From positions 1,550,001 through 1,614,000 of the forward strand of contig OZ219748.1 in the NCBI GenBank assembly GCA_964291335.2: 64,000 nt of DNA, written 5' to 3'. The stretch comes from G964291335 sp964291335 (GTDB lineage: Bacteria; Chloroflexota; Dehalococcoidia; Lucifugimonadales; UBA3495). Under the pieces are notes generated by a model that worked only from the letters and a program-made list of their open reading frames with translations, was not told the origin of the DNA and searched no databases. Positions 43,060-52,487 of the stretch are shown one piece after another; position 1 is the first letter of the stretch; each line of letters begins with the position of its first letter. Position numbers and translations under genes: made by a program.

Positions 43060-44268
43060 CTATTCCGGGGCGAACAAGCCGGCATCCAGCTGATACCAGA
43101 GAACGGTGTCGGATTCGATTGCCGGGGCAATGCTGTCATCGTTGCGCACCGATGCAATAACTGCGTGGCTGGGTTTGCCGGTACGCTCCTGGATTATCCG
43201 GGCATTGCGCAATGCCCGGTCAGTATCGCGCTCGTCGGCGGTGTAGGAAGCTTCCACTGAAAGATAGTGAATATCGCCGTCCGCGTCCAGGGCCCTGATG
43301 GTCAGGTCGGCGTTGGTGAAGCTGATCCATTCACCGGGTTCCAGGCCCGACTGGGGCCGGAGCCCGACTATGCCACGCAGTTCGCCGCGAGACAAGTCTG
43401 CCTGCCAAGTGTAGCCGAGATATTCGGCTATATCGATGGAATGGAATCTGGCCATGCGCAGAGCGCTGTTTCCTTTCAATTCACCTATATCCTGGCTGAT
43501 TCGCTGGTTGAACCGCCGTTGCTCCTCGGCGAACTGCCGCAGCTGTGCTACGTCCTCGCTAATTCTCGCGTTGAACTGCCGTTGCTCCTCAGCGAACTGC
43601 CGCAGCTCTGCTACATCCTCGCTGATCTTCGCGTTGAACCGCCGTTGCTCCTCGTTGAACCGCTTTTGCTCTTCGGCGAACTGCCGCAGTTCGGCTACAT
43701 CCTCGCTGATCTTCGCGTTGAACCGCCGTTGCTCTTCGTTGAACTGCTTTTGCTCTTCGGCGAACTGCCGCAGTTCGGCTACATCCTCGCTGATCTTCGC
43801 GTTGAACCGCCGTTGCTCTTCGTTGAACTGCTTTTGCTCTTCGGCGAACTGCCGCAGTTCGGCTACATCCTCGCTGATCTTCGCGTTGAACCGCCGTTGC
43901 TCTTCGTTGAACTGCTTTTGCTCTTCGGCGAACTGCCGCAGTTCGGCTACATCCTCGCTGATCTTCGCGTTGAACCGCCGTTGCTCCTCGTTGAACTGCT
44001 TTTGCTCTTCGGCGAACTGCCGCAGTTCGGCTACATCCTCGCTGATCTTCGCGTTGAACTGCCGTTGCTCCTCGTTGAACTGCCGTTGTTCTTCGTTGAA
44101 CTTTTCCTGATCGGCAATAAAACGGTCCAGCCTGGAGGACAGGGCAACGAATTGCTCCGGCAGGTCAATCAACTTGCCGGTAAGAATGAGCCGACGCGCC
44201 TCCTCGTGGAAGTGGTGGTCATCCCGCAGCAGTCGCAACAGGTCATCACTGTTGTTGATGATAGTCAT
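43060..44268 (-). CDS. Coiled-coil protein with C-terminal nuclease-like domain
   Basis: A 402-residue protein. Residues 1-50 are a small helical domain. A long coiled coil (about 50-265) contains five 28-residue repeats AEEQKQFNEEQRRFNAKISE... plus shorter 21-residue variants, differing by one heptad. The C-terminal domain (about 275-402) with RMARFHSIDIAEYLG, DADGDIHYLSVEASY and ARIIQERTGKPSHAVIASV resembles PD-(D/E)XK-type nucleases in related coiled-coil proteins of Chloroflexota and cyanobacteria (the D-x(n)-E-x pattern is visible), but this is tentative. The repeats are almost identical in DNA, pointing to recent expansion. It faces the IS1 remnant upstream. Confidence 0.78.
   Translation of the reverse strand: MTIINNSDDLLRLLRDDHHFHEEARRLILTGKLIDLPEQFVALSSRLDRFIADQEKFNEEQRQFNEEQRQFNAKISEDVAELRQFAEEQKQFNEEQRRFNAKISEDVAELRQFAEEQKQFNEEQRRFNAKISEDVAELRQFAEEQKQFNEEQRRFNAKISEDVAELRQFAEEQKQFNEEQRRFNAKISEDVAELRQFAEEQKRFNEEQRRFNAKISEDVAELRQFAEEQRQFNARISEDVAQLRQFAEEQRRFNQRISQDIGELKGNSALRMARFHSIDIAEYLGYTWQADLSRGELRGIVGLRPQSGLEPGEWISFTNADLTIRALDADGDIHYLSVEASYTADERDTDRALRNARIIQERTGKPSHAVIASVRNDDSIAPAIESDTVLWYQLDAGLFAPE
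43490..44110 (-). repeat. 84-base in-frame repeats in the coiled-coil gene
   Basis: Five near-identical 84-base units (28 codons), flanked by partial 63-base units. Unit boundaries keep the reading frame and heptad phase. Confidence 0.88.
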
Positions 44269-44271
44269 ACT

Positions 44272-45060
44272 CTAATACCTCACCCGGCTCATTATATTAC
44301 GATAATGGCCGGCGCGCCAGTAGGTCCGGCGGGGCGGGTATTCCCAATAGGCGTTGGTATTAAACAAATCCAGCCGCCGGCAGACCAACGCAATGGAACC
44401 TTCCAGCAGCCGCAAGTTCTTGCTGTACCCCTTCGTCCTCCGGTGCAGCCGGTTCAGCTTGTCCCGCAATTGCGATTGCAACCTTCGTTACGGTTCACCA
44501 CGCCCCTTTTGCCCACCTGTCGCCGGTTCGCTGGCAGCCAGTCATATACCCGGTAAGCGTCCGTCGGGTGTTCTTCCCCTTCCGGCAGCCTCCCGTACCG
44601 CCGCAGCAAGGGCGCATTGGAACGGTTCCCGGCCTCAAAATCCCCCCATCGCTGACCATCGGCTCCCTCGACTATCACCGTCCAGAGGCAGACCTCCCGG
44701 CGTTTCCCCCGCCGCCGGGCTTTCCGGTGCGTCCATATCTCATCGAAGGAGATAACCCTGGGCCGGGGCTGACCGGGTGGCCGCTCCCGCAGCAGCTTCA
44801 GCAACTCACGGGCCTGACCGACTTTTTTAATCCAGGAATGGACGGTTCCTCCCTTACTTTCGGGACGCCCAGGAGCCGGCTGCTGGCGGCCCTGCTGCTG
44901 TCTTCAGCGTACAGCGTTACCGCCTGGGCCTTGAGCTGTTCCGGCTGGCGGGACGCCCGATTCCCGGGACGAAGTGGCAGCGGCGCTGGCCGCAGCGGTA
45001 GGTCTGCTGGCCGCAGGAATGGCCGTATTGGGGCATTGCATTCCATCCCGGTACGCTCCA
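44272..45060 (-). pseudogene. IS1-family transposase, broken by several frameshifts
   Basis: Read right to left on the minus strand, consecutive pieces in different frames match an IS1 transposase. They are a zinc-binding start (MPQYGHSCGQQTYRCGQRR), a helix-turn-helix piece (AVTLYAEDSSRAASSRLLGV), the catalytic core with SFDEIWTHRKARRRGKRREV and DAYRVYDWLPANRRQVGK, NRNEG, and the end LRDKLNRLHRRTKGYSK. Frames change at least three times. The DDE aspartate is in FDEIW. Inverted repeats and target duplications were not identified, so the full element borders are unknown. The remnant lies just upstream of the coiled-coil gene. Confidence 0.82.
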
Positions 45061-45249
45061 GGTTTGGCTATGTTGCTGCCTCCCGGCGGTCTGGTTTTCT
45101 GGCTGGGTCTATCTATACGACGCCTATGCCAGCGCATGCTGGGAATGCTTTCCAGCCCCCCCGGTGGCAAGCGGTTGTCCGGCGGCTGAGGTTGCCCAAT
45201 TTCCTAACCGGGTGGATACTGTAGGGCGCAGTTCACAAGGAGTCGGCCA

Positions 45250-46251
45250 ATGAAAGTTGTAGATATTCACAGCCACATAGTACCGCCCTGTTTCTGGGAG
45301 GCCAACGACCGGGAGGGCAACTGGTATGGCGCTTCCCTGTTTACCCGGAACGGTTCCCAATACATCAATGCCACCAACCGCATCGCCGGGCCGATTGACG
45401 CCAGATGGCGGTTTACGCCGGAGAAGCGCATCGCCTTTATGGACCAGCAGGGCGTGGACGTTCATGTATTGTCGGTAGCGCCTTACCTGACTAACTACCA
45501 CCTGGATGCCGGGGCCGGCCTGGCTGCGGCCCAGGAATTGAACAACCAGGTAGCCGAGTTTGCCCGGGCGGAACCCGACCGGTTCATTGGCCTGGCTACC
45601 GTGCCGATGCAGGACCCGGCGGCGGCGGTGTCGGAACTGGAGCGGGCAATGGAGGATTTGGGCCTGGCCGGGGTGGAGTTGAACACCAATATGGAGGGGA
45701 GCAACTGGGATGAAGCCCGGTTTTTGCCCTTTTTTCAAGCCGCCGAGCGGCTGGGGGCCTTTGTCTTTTTTCATCCGCACAACCCGGCAGGAGCCGACCG
45801 GGCCAGTCGCTATTATCTTTCCAACCTGATTAGTTTCCCGGTGGATACTACCATTGCCATTGCATCTTTCATTTTTGGCGGCGTGCTGGATCGCTTTCCT
45901 GACCTTAAACTCTGCTTCGCCCACGGCGGAGGGTATGCCTGCTTTGGCGTTGGCCGTATGGATTTCGGGGCGCAAGTCCGGCCGGAGCCGCAGGTTAACC
46001 GGATTGACCATGCCCCCAGCGACTACTTGCAGCGTCTCTATTATGACAGCATAACCCACAGCGATGAGGGCTTGAAGTTTCTGGTGGACCGGGTAGGCGT
46101 CGATCGGGTGCTGCTGGGCGACGATTTCCCCTTCGATATGGGGCCGGCAGACCCGGTAGGCTGGATAAACTCCCTGCATTGCCTCAACAGCTTCGAAAAG
46201 CGCCGGATTCTGGGGGAAAACGCCGCAGCGCTTTTAGGCATTCAGGGCTGA
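45250..46251 (+). CDS. Amidohydrolase family 2 (ACMSD-like)
   Basis: A 333-residue metal-dependent hydrolase or decarboxylase of the ACMSD group. HxH is His7-Ser-His9 (DIHSH), further ligands are in FFHPHN and FAHGGG, and the aspartate is in LLGDDFPFDMG. The family includes decarboxylases of aromatic breakdown intermediates such as 2-amino-3-carboxymuconate semialdehyde. AAGGAG precedes the ATG. It converges on the orphan molybdenum hydroxylase large subunit, which together with the nearby LLM gene suggests an aromatic or heterocycle degradation locus. Confidence 0.93.
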   Translation: MKVVDIHSHIVPPCFWEANDREGNWYGASLFTRNGSQYINATNRIAGPIDARWRFTPEKRIAFMDQQGVDVHVLSVAPYLTNYHLDAGAGLAAAQELNNQVAEFARAEPDRFIGLATVPMQDPAAAVSELERAMEDLGLAGVELNTNMEGSNWDEARFLPFFQAAERLGAFVFFHPHNPAGADRASRYYLSNLISFPVDTTIAIASFIFGGVLDRFPDLKLCFAHGGGYACFGVGRMDFGAQVRPEPQVNRIDHAPSDYLQRLYYDSITHSDEGLKFLVDRVGVDRVLLGDDFPFDMGPADPVGWINSLHCLNSFEKRRILGENAAALLGIQG

Positions 46252-46336
46252 AAAGGGGTGTAAAGCAGCCGGCGAACCGCCGCCGTCCGCCCCGCTACGC
46301 CAATAAGGGGCCGGCCGGCGCCCCCAGGGGGCCGCG

Positions 46337-48640
46337 TTAACGCTGCGGCGCGCCGGGAATGCCCGTTCCGGCCCCGCCGGTTGGCCGGGGTTGGGGCGGA
46401 AAACCCTGGCCCTGGCCCTTGATTGCCCGCAGCACCCGTTCAGCGGTTATCGGAAGTTGAGTTATGGGTACGCCGATGGCATCATAGACGGCGTTGGCAA
46501 TGGCGCCGGCCACCGGGGTATTGCTGCTCTCGCCAATGCCCTTGCTGGCAAAGGGGGCCGGCCCGCCGCCGGGTTCCAGCAGCACTGTTACCAGTTCGGG
46601 AATGTCCTTGATGGTGGGCAGTTTATATTCGCCCAGGCTCAAGGTGGCAATGCGGCCCTCTTCGGTTTCCATTTCCTCCATCAGGGCATAGCCCAAACCC
46701 TGAATAACCCCGCCCTCGATTTGCCCCTGGTGGGTCAGGGGGTTAAGCACCGTGCCGACGTCGTGGGCGGTTACCAGTTTCCGGACGGTTACTTCTCCCG
46801 TCTCCGGGTCCACTGCTACTTCGGCTACCTGAGCGCAGTAAGAGGTGTATTCTGAAGGGGGCGAGGTATAGGTTTTTTGCGCCGACAAGGGTTCCCCCCG
46901 GACGGCTACCGCCCTGGCTGCCACCTCGGCCAGGCGCATGGCCGGGCCATCGCCGGCCTGAAACCGGCCGGCCTGAAGGTTAACCGAATCGGCAGAGCAG
47001 CTCATATATTCCGCCGCCAGCACGGTCAGCTGCTCCTTCAAGTCCACGGCGGCGCCCAGGGTGGACTGCCCTGAAGTGTAGGTTACGCGGCTGCCGCCGG
47101 GGCCCGACTCAAAGGCAACTGCGTCGGTGTCCTGAATTACGACGCCTACATCGGACACGGGGATAGTCAGGGTTTCGGCTACCACCTGACGCAGGACGGT
47201 ATGGGCGCCGGTGCCGGTATCCCACAGGGACATCAGCAGGGTTGCCTTTCCGGCGGCGTCCATTTGCAGCTCGGCAGCCGACTGGCCGGAACCGGGGGGC
47301 TGGTCAGAAATGGCAATGCCGCGGCCTACATAAGGCCCGGACTTGGGCGTGTGCCACTGAGCGGCTTCGGCGGCGCGTTGCAGGGTTTCGTCGGCCCGGT
47401 TATTCCGCCATTGCTCACCCACCGGGTTAACGTCCCCATCCCGCAGCACGTTGAGCATGCGAAACTGGTAGGGATCCAATCCGATTTCCCGGGCGATCAG
47501 GTCCATGTGGGCTTCCACGGCGAAGGTAACCTGCGGTTTGGCCGGCGCCCGCATATGGCCGCAGGGAATGTTGTTGGTATAAACCATGTAGCTGTCAATC
47601 TGCACGTGGGGAATCCGGTAAGGGCCGCCGCTGTGGTCGGCGCCCCGCAGATGCACTCTGGGCTTGAAGGCGCCGTAGGCCCCGCTGTTAAAGACGGTGC
47701 GGGCTTGCCTGGCCCAGATGCGGCCATCCTTTTTTACGCCGGTTTTCAGGGTAATTATGCCGGGGTGCCGCGGGTTGCCCGCCATCAACTCCTGAAGGTA
47801 GTCCATAACCATTTTGACCGGCCGGCCGGCAGCCCTGGCCAGGTAATAGCAGAGGGGAATGTCCATGAAGGAGCCCTTTCCGCCAAAATCGCCCCCGATG
47901 CTGCAAGGGTTTACCCGAATCTGTTCCTGAGGCAAACCCCAGACGGCGGATAACTGCTCGCGCAGCATAAAGGGGCCCTTGTTATTGGCCCACACCTGCA
48001 CCCGGCTGTCAGCGTCAATATGCACCACGCAGGCGTGGGGTTCCAGGTAACCCTGATGCATCAGCTGGGTATTGAAGGTATGCTCAAATACCAGGTCCGA
48101 CTCGGCGAAACCCCGCTCAATTTCCCCCTTGCTCCATACGTTATGGGCAAAGACGTTGTTAATGGTGGAGGCCGGCTGGGGCAGGCCGGGGTAAGCAGCC
48201 ATAGCTTCGTGGAGGGTGGGCGCTGCCTCAGTCATTGCCTCAATCGGGTCAAACACCGGGGGCAGTTCCTCATACTCCACGTCAATAAGCAGCAGGGCTT
48301 CTTCCGCCGTGTCCGGGTCAACGGCAGCTACCGCAGCCACCTTGTCGCCCACAAACAGAGCCTTATCCCGGGCCAGCACCGGGCAATCCCGCAGCAGCCG
48401 GCCTACCCGTCGGTCCGGCAGGTCCTGGCCGGTGATAACGGCATGGACGCCGGGAAGCTGGCGGGCCCGGGCAGTGTCAATGCGCCCAATGCGGGCATGG
48501 GGGAAGGGGCTGCGCAGCGCTTTGCCCCACAGCATCCCCGGCAGGTTAATGTCGGCGGTGTAAATGGACTCTCCGGATACTTTTTCGGCGCCTTCGCTCC
48601 GTACGATGGGTTGTCCCACTACTGAGAAGGAAGCGACCAT
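46337..48640 (-). CDS. Molybdenum hydroxylase large subunit (orphan)
   Basis: A 767-residue xanthine-dehydrogenase-family catalytic subunit. The hammerhead domain (about 15-125) is followed by CSIGGDFGGKGSF (molybdopterin binding), GHMRAPAKPQVTFAVE and FASKGIGESSNTPVAGA with the catalytic glutamate. AAGGGGGG precedes the ATG at 48640. The C-terminal tail is Gly/Pro-rich. There is no FAD or 2Fe-2S gene beside it; either it borrows those of the 28.7-34.3 kb cluster or partners are elsewhere. It is only moderately similar to the other large subunit, so the substrates probably differ. Confidence 0.94.
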   Translation of the reverse strand: MVASFSVVGQPIVRSEGAEKVSGESIYTADINLPGMLWGKALRSPFPHARIGRIDTARARQLPGVHAVITGQDLPDRRVGRLLRDCPVLARDKALFVGDKVAAVAAVDPDTAEEALLLIDVEYEELPPVFDPIEAMTEAAPTLHEAMAAYPGLPQPASTINNVFAHNVWSKGEIERGFAESDLVFEHTFNTQLMHQGYLEPHACVVHIDADSRVQVWANNKGPFMLREQLSAVWGLPQEQIRVNPCSIGGDFGGKGSFMDIPLCYYLARAAGRPVKMVMDYLQELMAGNPRHPGIITLKTGVKKDGRIWARQARTVFNSGAYGAFKPRVHLRGADHSGGPYRIPHVQIDSYMVYTNNIPCGHMRAPAKPQVTFAVEAHMDLIAREIGLDPYQFRMLNVLRDGDVNPVGEQWRNNRADETLQRAAEAAQWHTPKSGPYVGRGIAISDQPPGSGQSAAELQMDAAGKATLLMSLWDTGTGAHTVLRQVVAETLTIPVSDVGVVIQDTDAVAFESGPGGSRVTYTSGQSTLGAAVDLKEQLTVLAAEYMSCSADSVNLQAGRFQAGDGPAMRLAEVAARAVAVRGEPLSAQKTYTSPPSEYTSYCAQVAEVAVDPETGEVTVRKLVTAHDVGTVLNPLTHQGQIEGGVIQGLGYALMEEMETEEGRIATLSLGEYKLPTIKDIPELVTVLLEPGGGPAPFASKGIGESSNTPVAGAIANAVYDAIGVPITQLPITAERVLRAIKGQGQGFPPQPRPTGGAGTGIPGAPQR

Positions 48641-48840
48641 ATTCCCCCCTTGAAGCAATTTACGGCCCGGCCGGGGCGTTTCCCCGCGCCCGGGTTGCGG
48701 GTTGAAAGAAAGCTGAAGCGCCGGAGCAGTGAAGCCGGGCCGGCCTGACGGTTAAGCCGGCAGAAAGCTGAACCGCGCTCCGACCGGCTGCGCCAGCCGG
48801 CAATCGCCGCAATACCGGCGCCCCCCGATTTCCGGTTGGT

Positions 48841-49683
48841 TCAGAGGACTGCGTCGGCCAGCCGTTCCAGCTCTGCCAGGGCGCCGGCGCTCCGGGCGTT
48901 GGGCAGGGCTACAATGCAACGGTCGGCGCCGGCTGCGGCGTACTCTTGCAGAGCGGCCTTGTCTGCCGGCACGGCAAAGGCGGTTATCTGGATGGCCGCC
49001 GGGCTGCGGCCGGCGGCTTGGGCCAATTCGTCCAGCGTGGCGCGGCCGGCTTTTACCTGCTCCACCGACGGGCCGGAGGGAAGCCAGCCATCGGCCCAGG
49101 CGGCAACCCGGCGGAACACGTTGGCTGCCGCTCCGCCCAGCAGCACCGGCGGGTGCGGCTTTTGCGCCGGCTTGGGGCTGCACCGGACCGGCGGAAAATT
49201 CACGTAAGTTCCGCGAAACTCGGCCTCGTCCTGGCCCCAGAGTTCTTTCATGGCCAGAATCGACTCCCGGGTCTGGCTCCAGCGATGGTCGAAATTGCCG
49301 CCCATTATTTCCGTCTCTTCGCGCAGCCAGCCTGCGCCGACGCCCAGAATGAAACGGCCGCCGGAGTAAAGGTCCAGGGTGGCAATGACCTTGGCCAGCA
49401 GCAGCGGGTTGCGCTCGGGAATCAGGCTGATGCTGGTGCCCAGCCTGATTTTGCTGGTAACCGCCGAAGCCCGGGACAGGGCCATATAAGGGTCCACCAT
49501 GTCGTACATATACTCGGGAATAGAACCGTCCGGCGTTCCCCGATAGCGGCTGGTGGTGTGTACCGGTATTATCGGATGTTCGGGCAGCCACAGGGACTCG
49601 AAGCCGACCGCTTCCGCCTTTTGCGCCAGCTCGGCAACATCAACTCCCTGACCGGAAAGAGCCATAAATACGCCGGTTTCCAT
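48841..49683 (-). CDS. LLM-class F420-dependent oxidoreductase
   Basis: A 280-residue enzyme of the F420-dependent group: TGVFMALSGQGVDVAELAQKAEAVGFESLWLPEHP, then KIRLGTSISLIPERNPLLLAK, RFILGVGAGWLREE and PVLLGG. The ATG at 49683 has GGAGG five bases upstream; an ATG four codons earlier is also open. F420 dependence is suggested by the W-L-x-E pattern but not proven. It lies upstream of the orphan molybdenum hydroxylase gene on the same strand (gap 200 bases). Confidence 0.9.
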   Translation of the reverse strand: METGVFMALSGQGVDVAELAQKAEAVGFESLWLPEHPIIPVHTTSRYRGTPDGSIPEYMYDMVDPYMALSRASAVTSKIRLGTSISLIPERNPLLLAKVIATLDLYSGGRFILGVGAGWLREETEIMGGNFDHRWSQTRESILAMKELWGQDEAEFRGTYVNFPPVRCSPKPAQKPHPPVLLGGAAANVFRRVAAWADGWLPSGPSVEQVKAGRATLDELAQAAGRSPAAIQITAFAVPADKAALQEYAAAGADRCIVALPNARSAGALAELERLADAVL

Positions 49684-49967
49684 CCGTTCCTCCATATCTT
49701 CCGCAGTGGGTGGATGATAGCATAGCGGCTGAAGGGCAGTCGATAGTTGCCTTTTGACCAACCTGCCTGCCGGCGACCGGCTGTGGTTAACCGCCCGCCA
49801 GCAGAGGGGCTTCAGCAAGCATGTTCCGGCAAGCCGGCTCTCTGGAAAATCTTTCGGGCGGGATTTACACTGAATATTGACCAGCAAACAACTTTCCGTC
49901 TTTTCGCCCGATGGATATAGTCGGGCGGTCCGGAAACCGGGCCGGCGCACCGGCTTGAGGTTGCAGC

Positions 49968-50111
49968 ATGGGGTTTCTGTTTTCGCCATTTCAACAGCTT
50001 GGCCGAGGGTGTCTGTTCACTTTGGGCGGCTGTTTTGGACTGATAATCGTCCTGATAATCATCGGCATTGTGCTGGGGGTAATCACCGACTATTACGACC
50101 TGCCCCCGTAG
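49968..50111 (+). CDS. Small predicted membrane protein, 47 residues
   Basis: MGFLFSPFQQLGRGCLFTLG starts a short frame with a membrane helix (LIIVLIIIGIVLGVI) and ends TDYYDLPP. GAGG lies 8 bases before the ATG and TATAGT-like sequence lies about 50 bases upstream. Too short for standard gene callers. Unknown function; real coding status moderately supported by the clear hydrophobic segment and ribosome site. Confidence 0.5.
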   Translation: MGFLFSPFQQLGRGCLFTLGGCFGLIIVLIIIGIVLGVITDYYDLPP

Positions 50112-50142
50112 GGGTTGGCCGGTTCCCGACCTCATTTTGCTT

Positions 50143-50808
50143 TCAGGCCCTTTGGCGGCTAACCAGCCGGGCAACCCGGTCCAGCACCGGGTTGATGTTC
50201 CGGGAAGAATCCACCCGGAAATGGCGGCGGGCTACCGGTTCAACCCCGGGAAGCAACCGGCAATAGATGCGCCAGTCGGCATCGGAGCCGCTGGGCGAAG
50301 CCTGTCCGTCAGCCCTTTGCGCCAGCCGCCGGCGTACCAGGTCCGGGGGAGCATGGCATTGCACCAGGGTCAGGGCTGCGCCGGTGCGTTGGGCAATGTC
50401 GTAAAGCGGCTGCCGGGTCTGCTCCGTCAAGTTGGTGGCGTCGAATATTACCAGGCAACCCTCAATCAGCAGCTCCTCCAGCAGGTAGTGGATGGCCTGG
50501 AACACCCGGATGTGTTCGCTTCGGGTGTAGGCGGGCGAGGCGACCAGGCTTTTGCGCAGCCGGTCGCTGCCTAAAATTATGGCGGGAATCCGGCGAGCCA
50601 GGCGGGCGGCAAAGTGGGACTTGCCAGTCCCCGGCAGGCCGCACAAAACCACCAGCGCCGGGCTGTTCCGCCGTTCCGCGTCAATCCGGGCCAGTTCTGA
50701 AACCAGCGTATGCCGCAGTCTGGCCGCATCCTCCCTGGCGCGCCAGCCTTGCGTTGGCGGTTCGGGGGGTGGGCTGCCGCTGGATGAAGTGTCGGGTTCA
50801 TTTTGCAT
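50143..50808 (-). CDS. P-loop kinase (AAA_33/zeta-toxin-like)
   Basis: A 221-residue ATP-binding protein. Walker A is CGLPGTGKSHFAARLA, the acidic segment is VIFDATNLTE, and the LID-type arginines are in RRRLAQRADG. The family includes small-molecule or nucleic acid kinases and zeta-toxin-like proteins. The start is either ATG 50808 or GTG 50817; neither has a strong ribosome site. No antitoxin-like partner is adjacent. Substrate unknown. Confidence 0.82.
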   Translation of the reverse strand: MQNEPDTSSSGSPPPEPPTQGWRAREDAARLRHTLVSELARIDAERRNSPALVVLCGLPGTGKSHFAARLARRIPAIILGSDRLRKSLVASPAYTRSEHIRVFQAIHYLLEELLIEGCLVIFDATNLTEQTRQPLYDIAQRTGAALTLVQCHAPPDLVRRRLAQRADGQASPSGSDADWRIYCRLLPGVEPVARRHFRVDSSRNINPVLDRVARLVSRQRA

Positions 50809-51079
50809 CAATGCCACCGAAAAGAAACCTGGCTCAGTAATTATTGGGCTGCCGGGCGCGTTGGGCGCCAGCTCGCCTTGGTCCGGCCCTGCCGCGCCGG
50901 GCTGCTGCGCTGGCCCCCGGCAGCTGCATTATACGCCGATTAACCCTTCACCTGCTCCCGGTTGCTCGCTGGCCCTTCCCGGGTCGTGCGGCACGCTCCG
51001 GAGCGAAAACCGGCAGGGCCGCGGGTGAGTTGAATTCAGCGGGGCCGGGTAAACGGCAGCTACCCGGTCGTTCATTATT

Positions 51080-51108
51080 TGGTCAGCCCGGGGCAAATGC
51101 GCTATAAT
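51080..51108 (+). promoter_or_regulatory. Promoter of the PH-like membrane protein gene
   Basis: TGGTCA (51080-51085), 17-base spacer, TATAAT (51103-51108), about 74 bases before the start at 51182. Confidence 0.5.
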
Positions 51109-51181
51109 GGGGCAGCTTGGTACAATAGGGAGCGCTGAGCTGAGCAACTTTCGACAAGTATTCCAAAGGACTTGGGAGCAA

Positions 51182-51859
51182 ATGCAGCAAACAGAAAATC
51201 AGCCTTTGTATTGGGCCAAAGATCGGGTGCCGATAAACCTGACCCTGATGCTGGCCCTGGTCATTGCGGCTTGGGGCGCCGGAGCAGCCCTGGGGATCCT
51301 GCCCATCGGCGGAAGCGCGGAACTGATCCTTGTCCTGGGCATTGCCGTAGCTATTTACACCTGGCTGTTCACCCCCCGGCAGTACCTGGTTTACCCGCAT
51401 GCGCTGTGCATTGCCTATGGCACGCCCCGGGTCAAAACCATTCATTTTAAGGACATTGCCGTGGTAGAGTTTTCACCCTTGGGGCTGGAACAGTTGCGGG
51501 TGCGGCCGGTTAAGGGACGGCGGCAGTCGATCCGGGTGCGGGACCCGGAAGAGTTTTGCAGCCATCTGGAAGATGCATTGAACGCTTTCCGCTCGGAACA
51601 CCCGGAGTTTGACGCCGGTTCCCAGCCTCCGGAAAGCTCCGCTGTCGCCGTGGTTGAAAGGCAGGCGCCCCCCGCAGCGGAAGAGGCAGAGGAACTGGAG
51701 CAATCAGGGCCTTCAGCTGAAACTGCCCAGCCGGAAACCGGCCAGCAGGCGGAAGGGGCCGGCCCCGAAGCGGAGGCTGCCGACCGGCCGACCGGCCCGG
51801 CCTCCGAAGACCCTCCCAAAAGAGACGAACCGCCCCAGGAACACCGCCCGATTTACTAA
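51182..51859 (+). CDS. Membrane protein with PH-like domain and acidic tail
   Basis: A 225-residue protein: two membrane helices (about 18-62) followed by a bacterial PH-like module (about 65-140: YLVYPHALCIAYGTPRVKTIHF and VVEFSPLGLEQLRVRP) and a disordered Glu/Pro/Ala-rich tail. GGAG precedes the ATG at 51182; a longer frame from 51107 would overlap the TATAAT. Such proteins usually act at the membrane in an unknown way. It converges with the flavin reductase gene. Confidence 0.75.
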   Translation: MQQTENQPLYWAKDRVPINLTLMLALVIAAWGAGAALGILPIGGSAELILVLGIAVAIYTWLFTPRQYLVYPHALCIAYGTPRVKTIHFKDIAVVEFSPLGLEQLRVRPVKGRRQSIRVRDPEEFCSHLEDALNAFRSEHPEFDAGSQPPESSAVAVVERQAPPAAEEAEELEQSGPSAETAQPETGQQAEGAGPEAEAADRPTGPASEDPPKRDEPPQEHRPIY

Positions 51860-51875
51860 CTGGGGGCGGCAAGGG

Positions 51876-52487
51876 CTAACCGTCATAGACTGGCCGCACC
51901 AGCTCGAATATGTCATCGGTGCGGCAATACATACTGCCGGCCAGCCGGCCGGTAGGCTTCAGTCGCTGGTGGTTAATCCGATGGCCGTCAATCAGGTCGT
52001 CCCGTATGTGCAGCAGCACAATCTCCCCGATGACCAGACCATTCCCGTTTTCGCCGTCACGGCCCAGGGCCACCACCTGCTTCAGGCGGCACTCCATATT
52101 AACCGGCGATTCGGCTACCCGGGGCGCTTTTACCTTAATCGAAGGGGCCTCGGTGAGGCCGGCGATTTCAAACTCGTTGACTTCGACCGGGAACTCGGCG
52201 GCCGTTTTGTTCATCGCCTCGGCGATTTCGTCCACCACCACATTAACCACAAACTCCCCGGTCTGCTCCACGTTGGTCAGTGTATCCTTCGTCTTGCCGC
52301 CCGCGCGGCGCGAGGAAGAAAAGACGATGGTAGGCGGGTCGGGGGCCACGGCGTTAAAAAAGGAATAGGGAGCCAGGTTGGCTATGCCGTCAACGGAAAG
52401 GGTGGAAACAAAGGCGATGGGTCTGGGCACCACCACGCCGGTGAGTACGCGATAAAAGTTGCCGAAGGTTTCCGGGTCTATTTGCAA
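51876..52487 (-). CDS. Flavin reductase-like (FMN-binding split barrel) protein
   Basis: A 203-residue FMN-binding protein. PRPIAFVSTLSVDGIANLAPYSFFNAVAPDPPTIVFSSSR is the family's flavin-binding region, followed by DTLTNVEQTGEFVVNVV. Members reduce flavins for partner monooxygenases or act as oxidoreductases. The start is a TTG at 52487: AGGAGGG lies upstream and the protein then begins LQIDPE, the usual N-terminus. Could supply reduced flavin to the LLM-type enzymes in this window; that link is only positional. Confidence 0.87.
   Translation of the reverse strand: MQIDPETFGNFYRVLTGVVVPRPIAFVSTLSVDGIANLAPYSFFNAVAPDPPTIVFSSSRRAGGKTKDTLTNVEQTGEFVVNVVVDEIAEAMNKTAAEFPVEVNEFEIAGLTEAPSIKVKAPRVAESPVNMECRLKQVVALGRDGENGNGLVIGEIVLLHIRDDLIDGHRINHQRLKPTGRLAGSMYCRTDDIFELVRPVYDG

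Noticed and set aside
50143..50808. Zeta-toxin/antitoxin pair
   Set aside because: The P-loop protein has no small upstream antitoxin gene; only the family resemblance remains.
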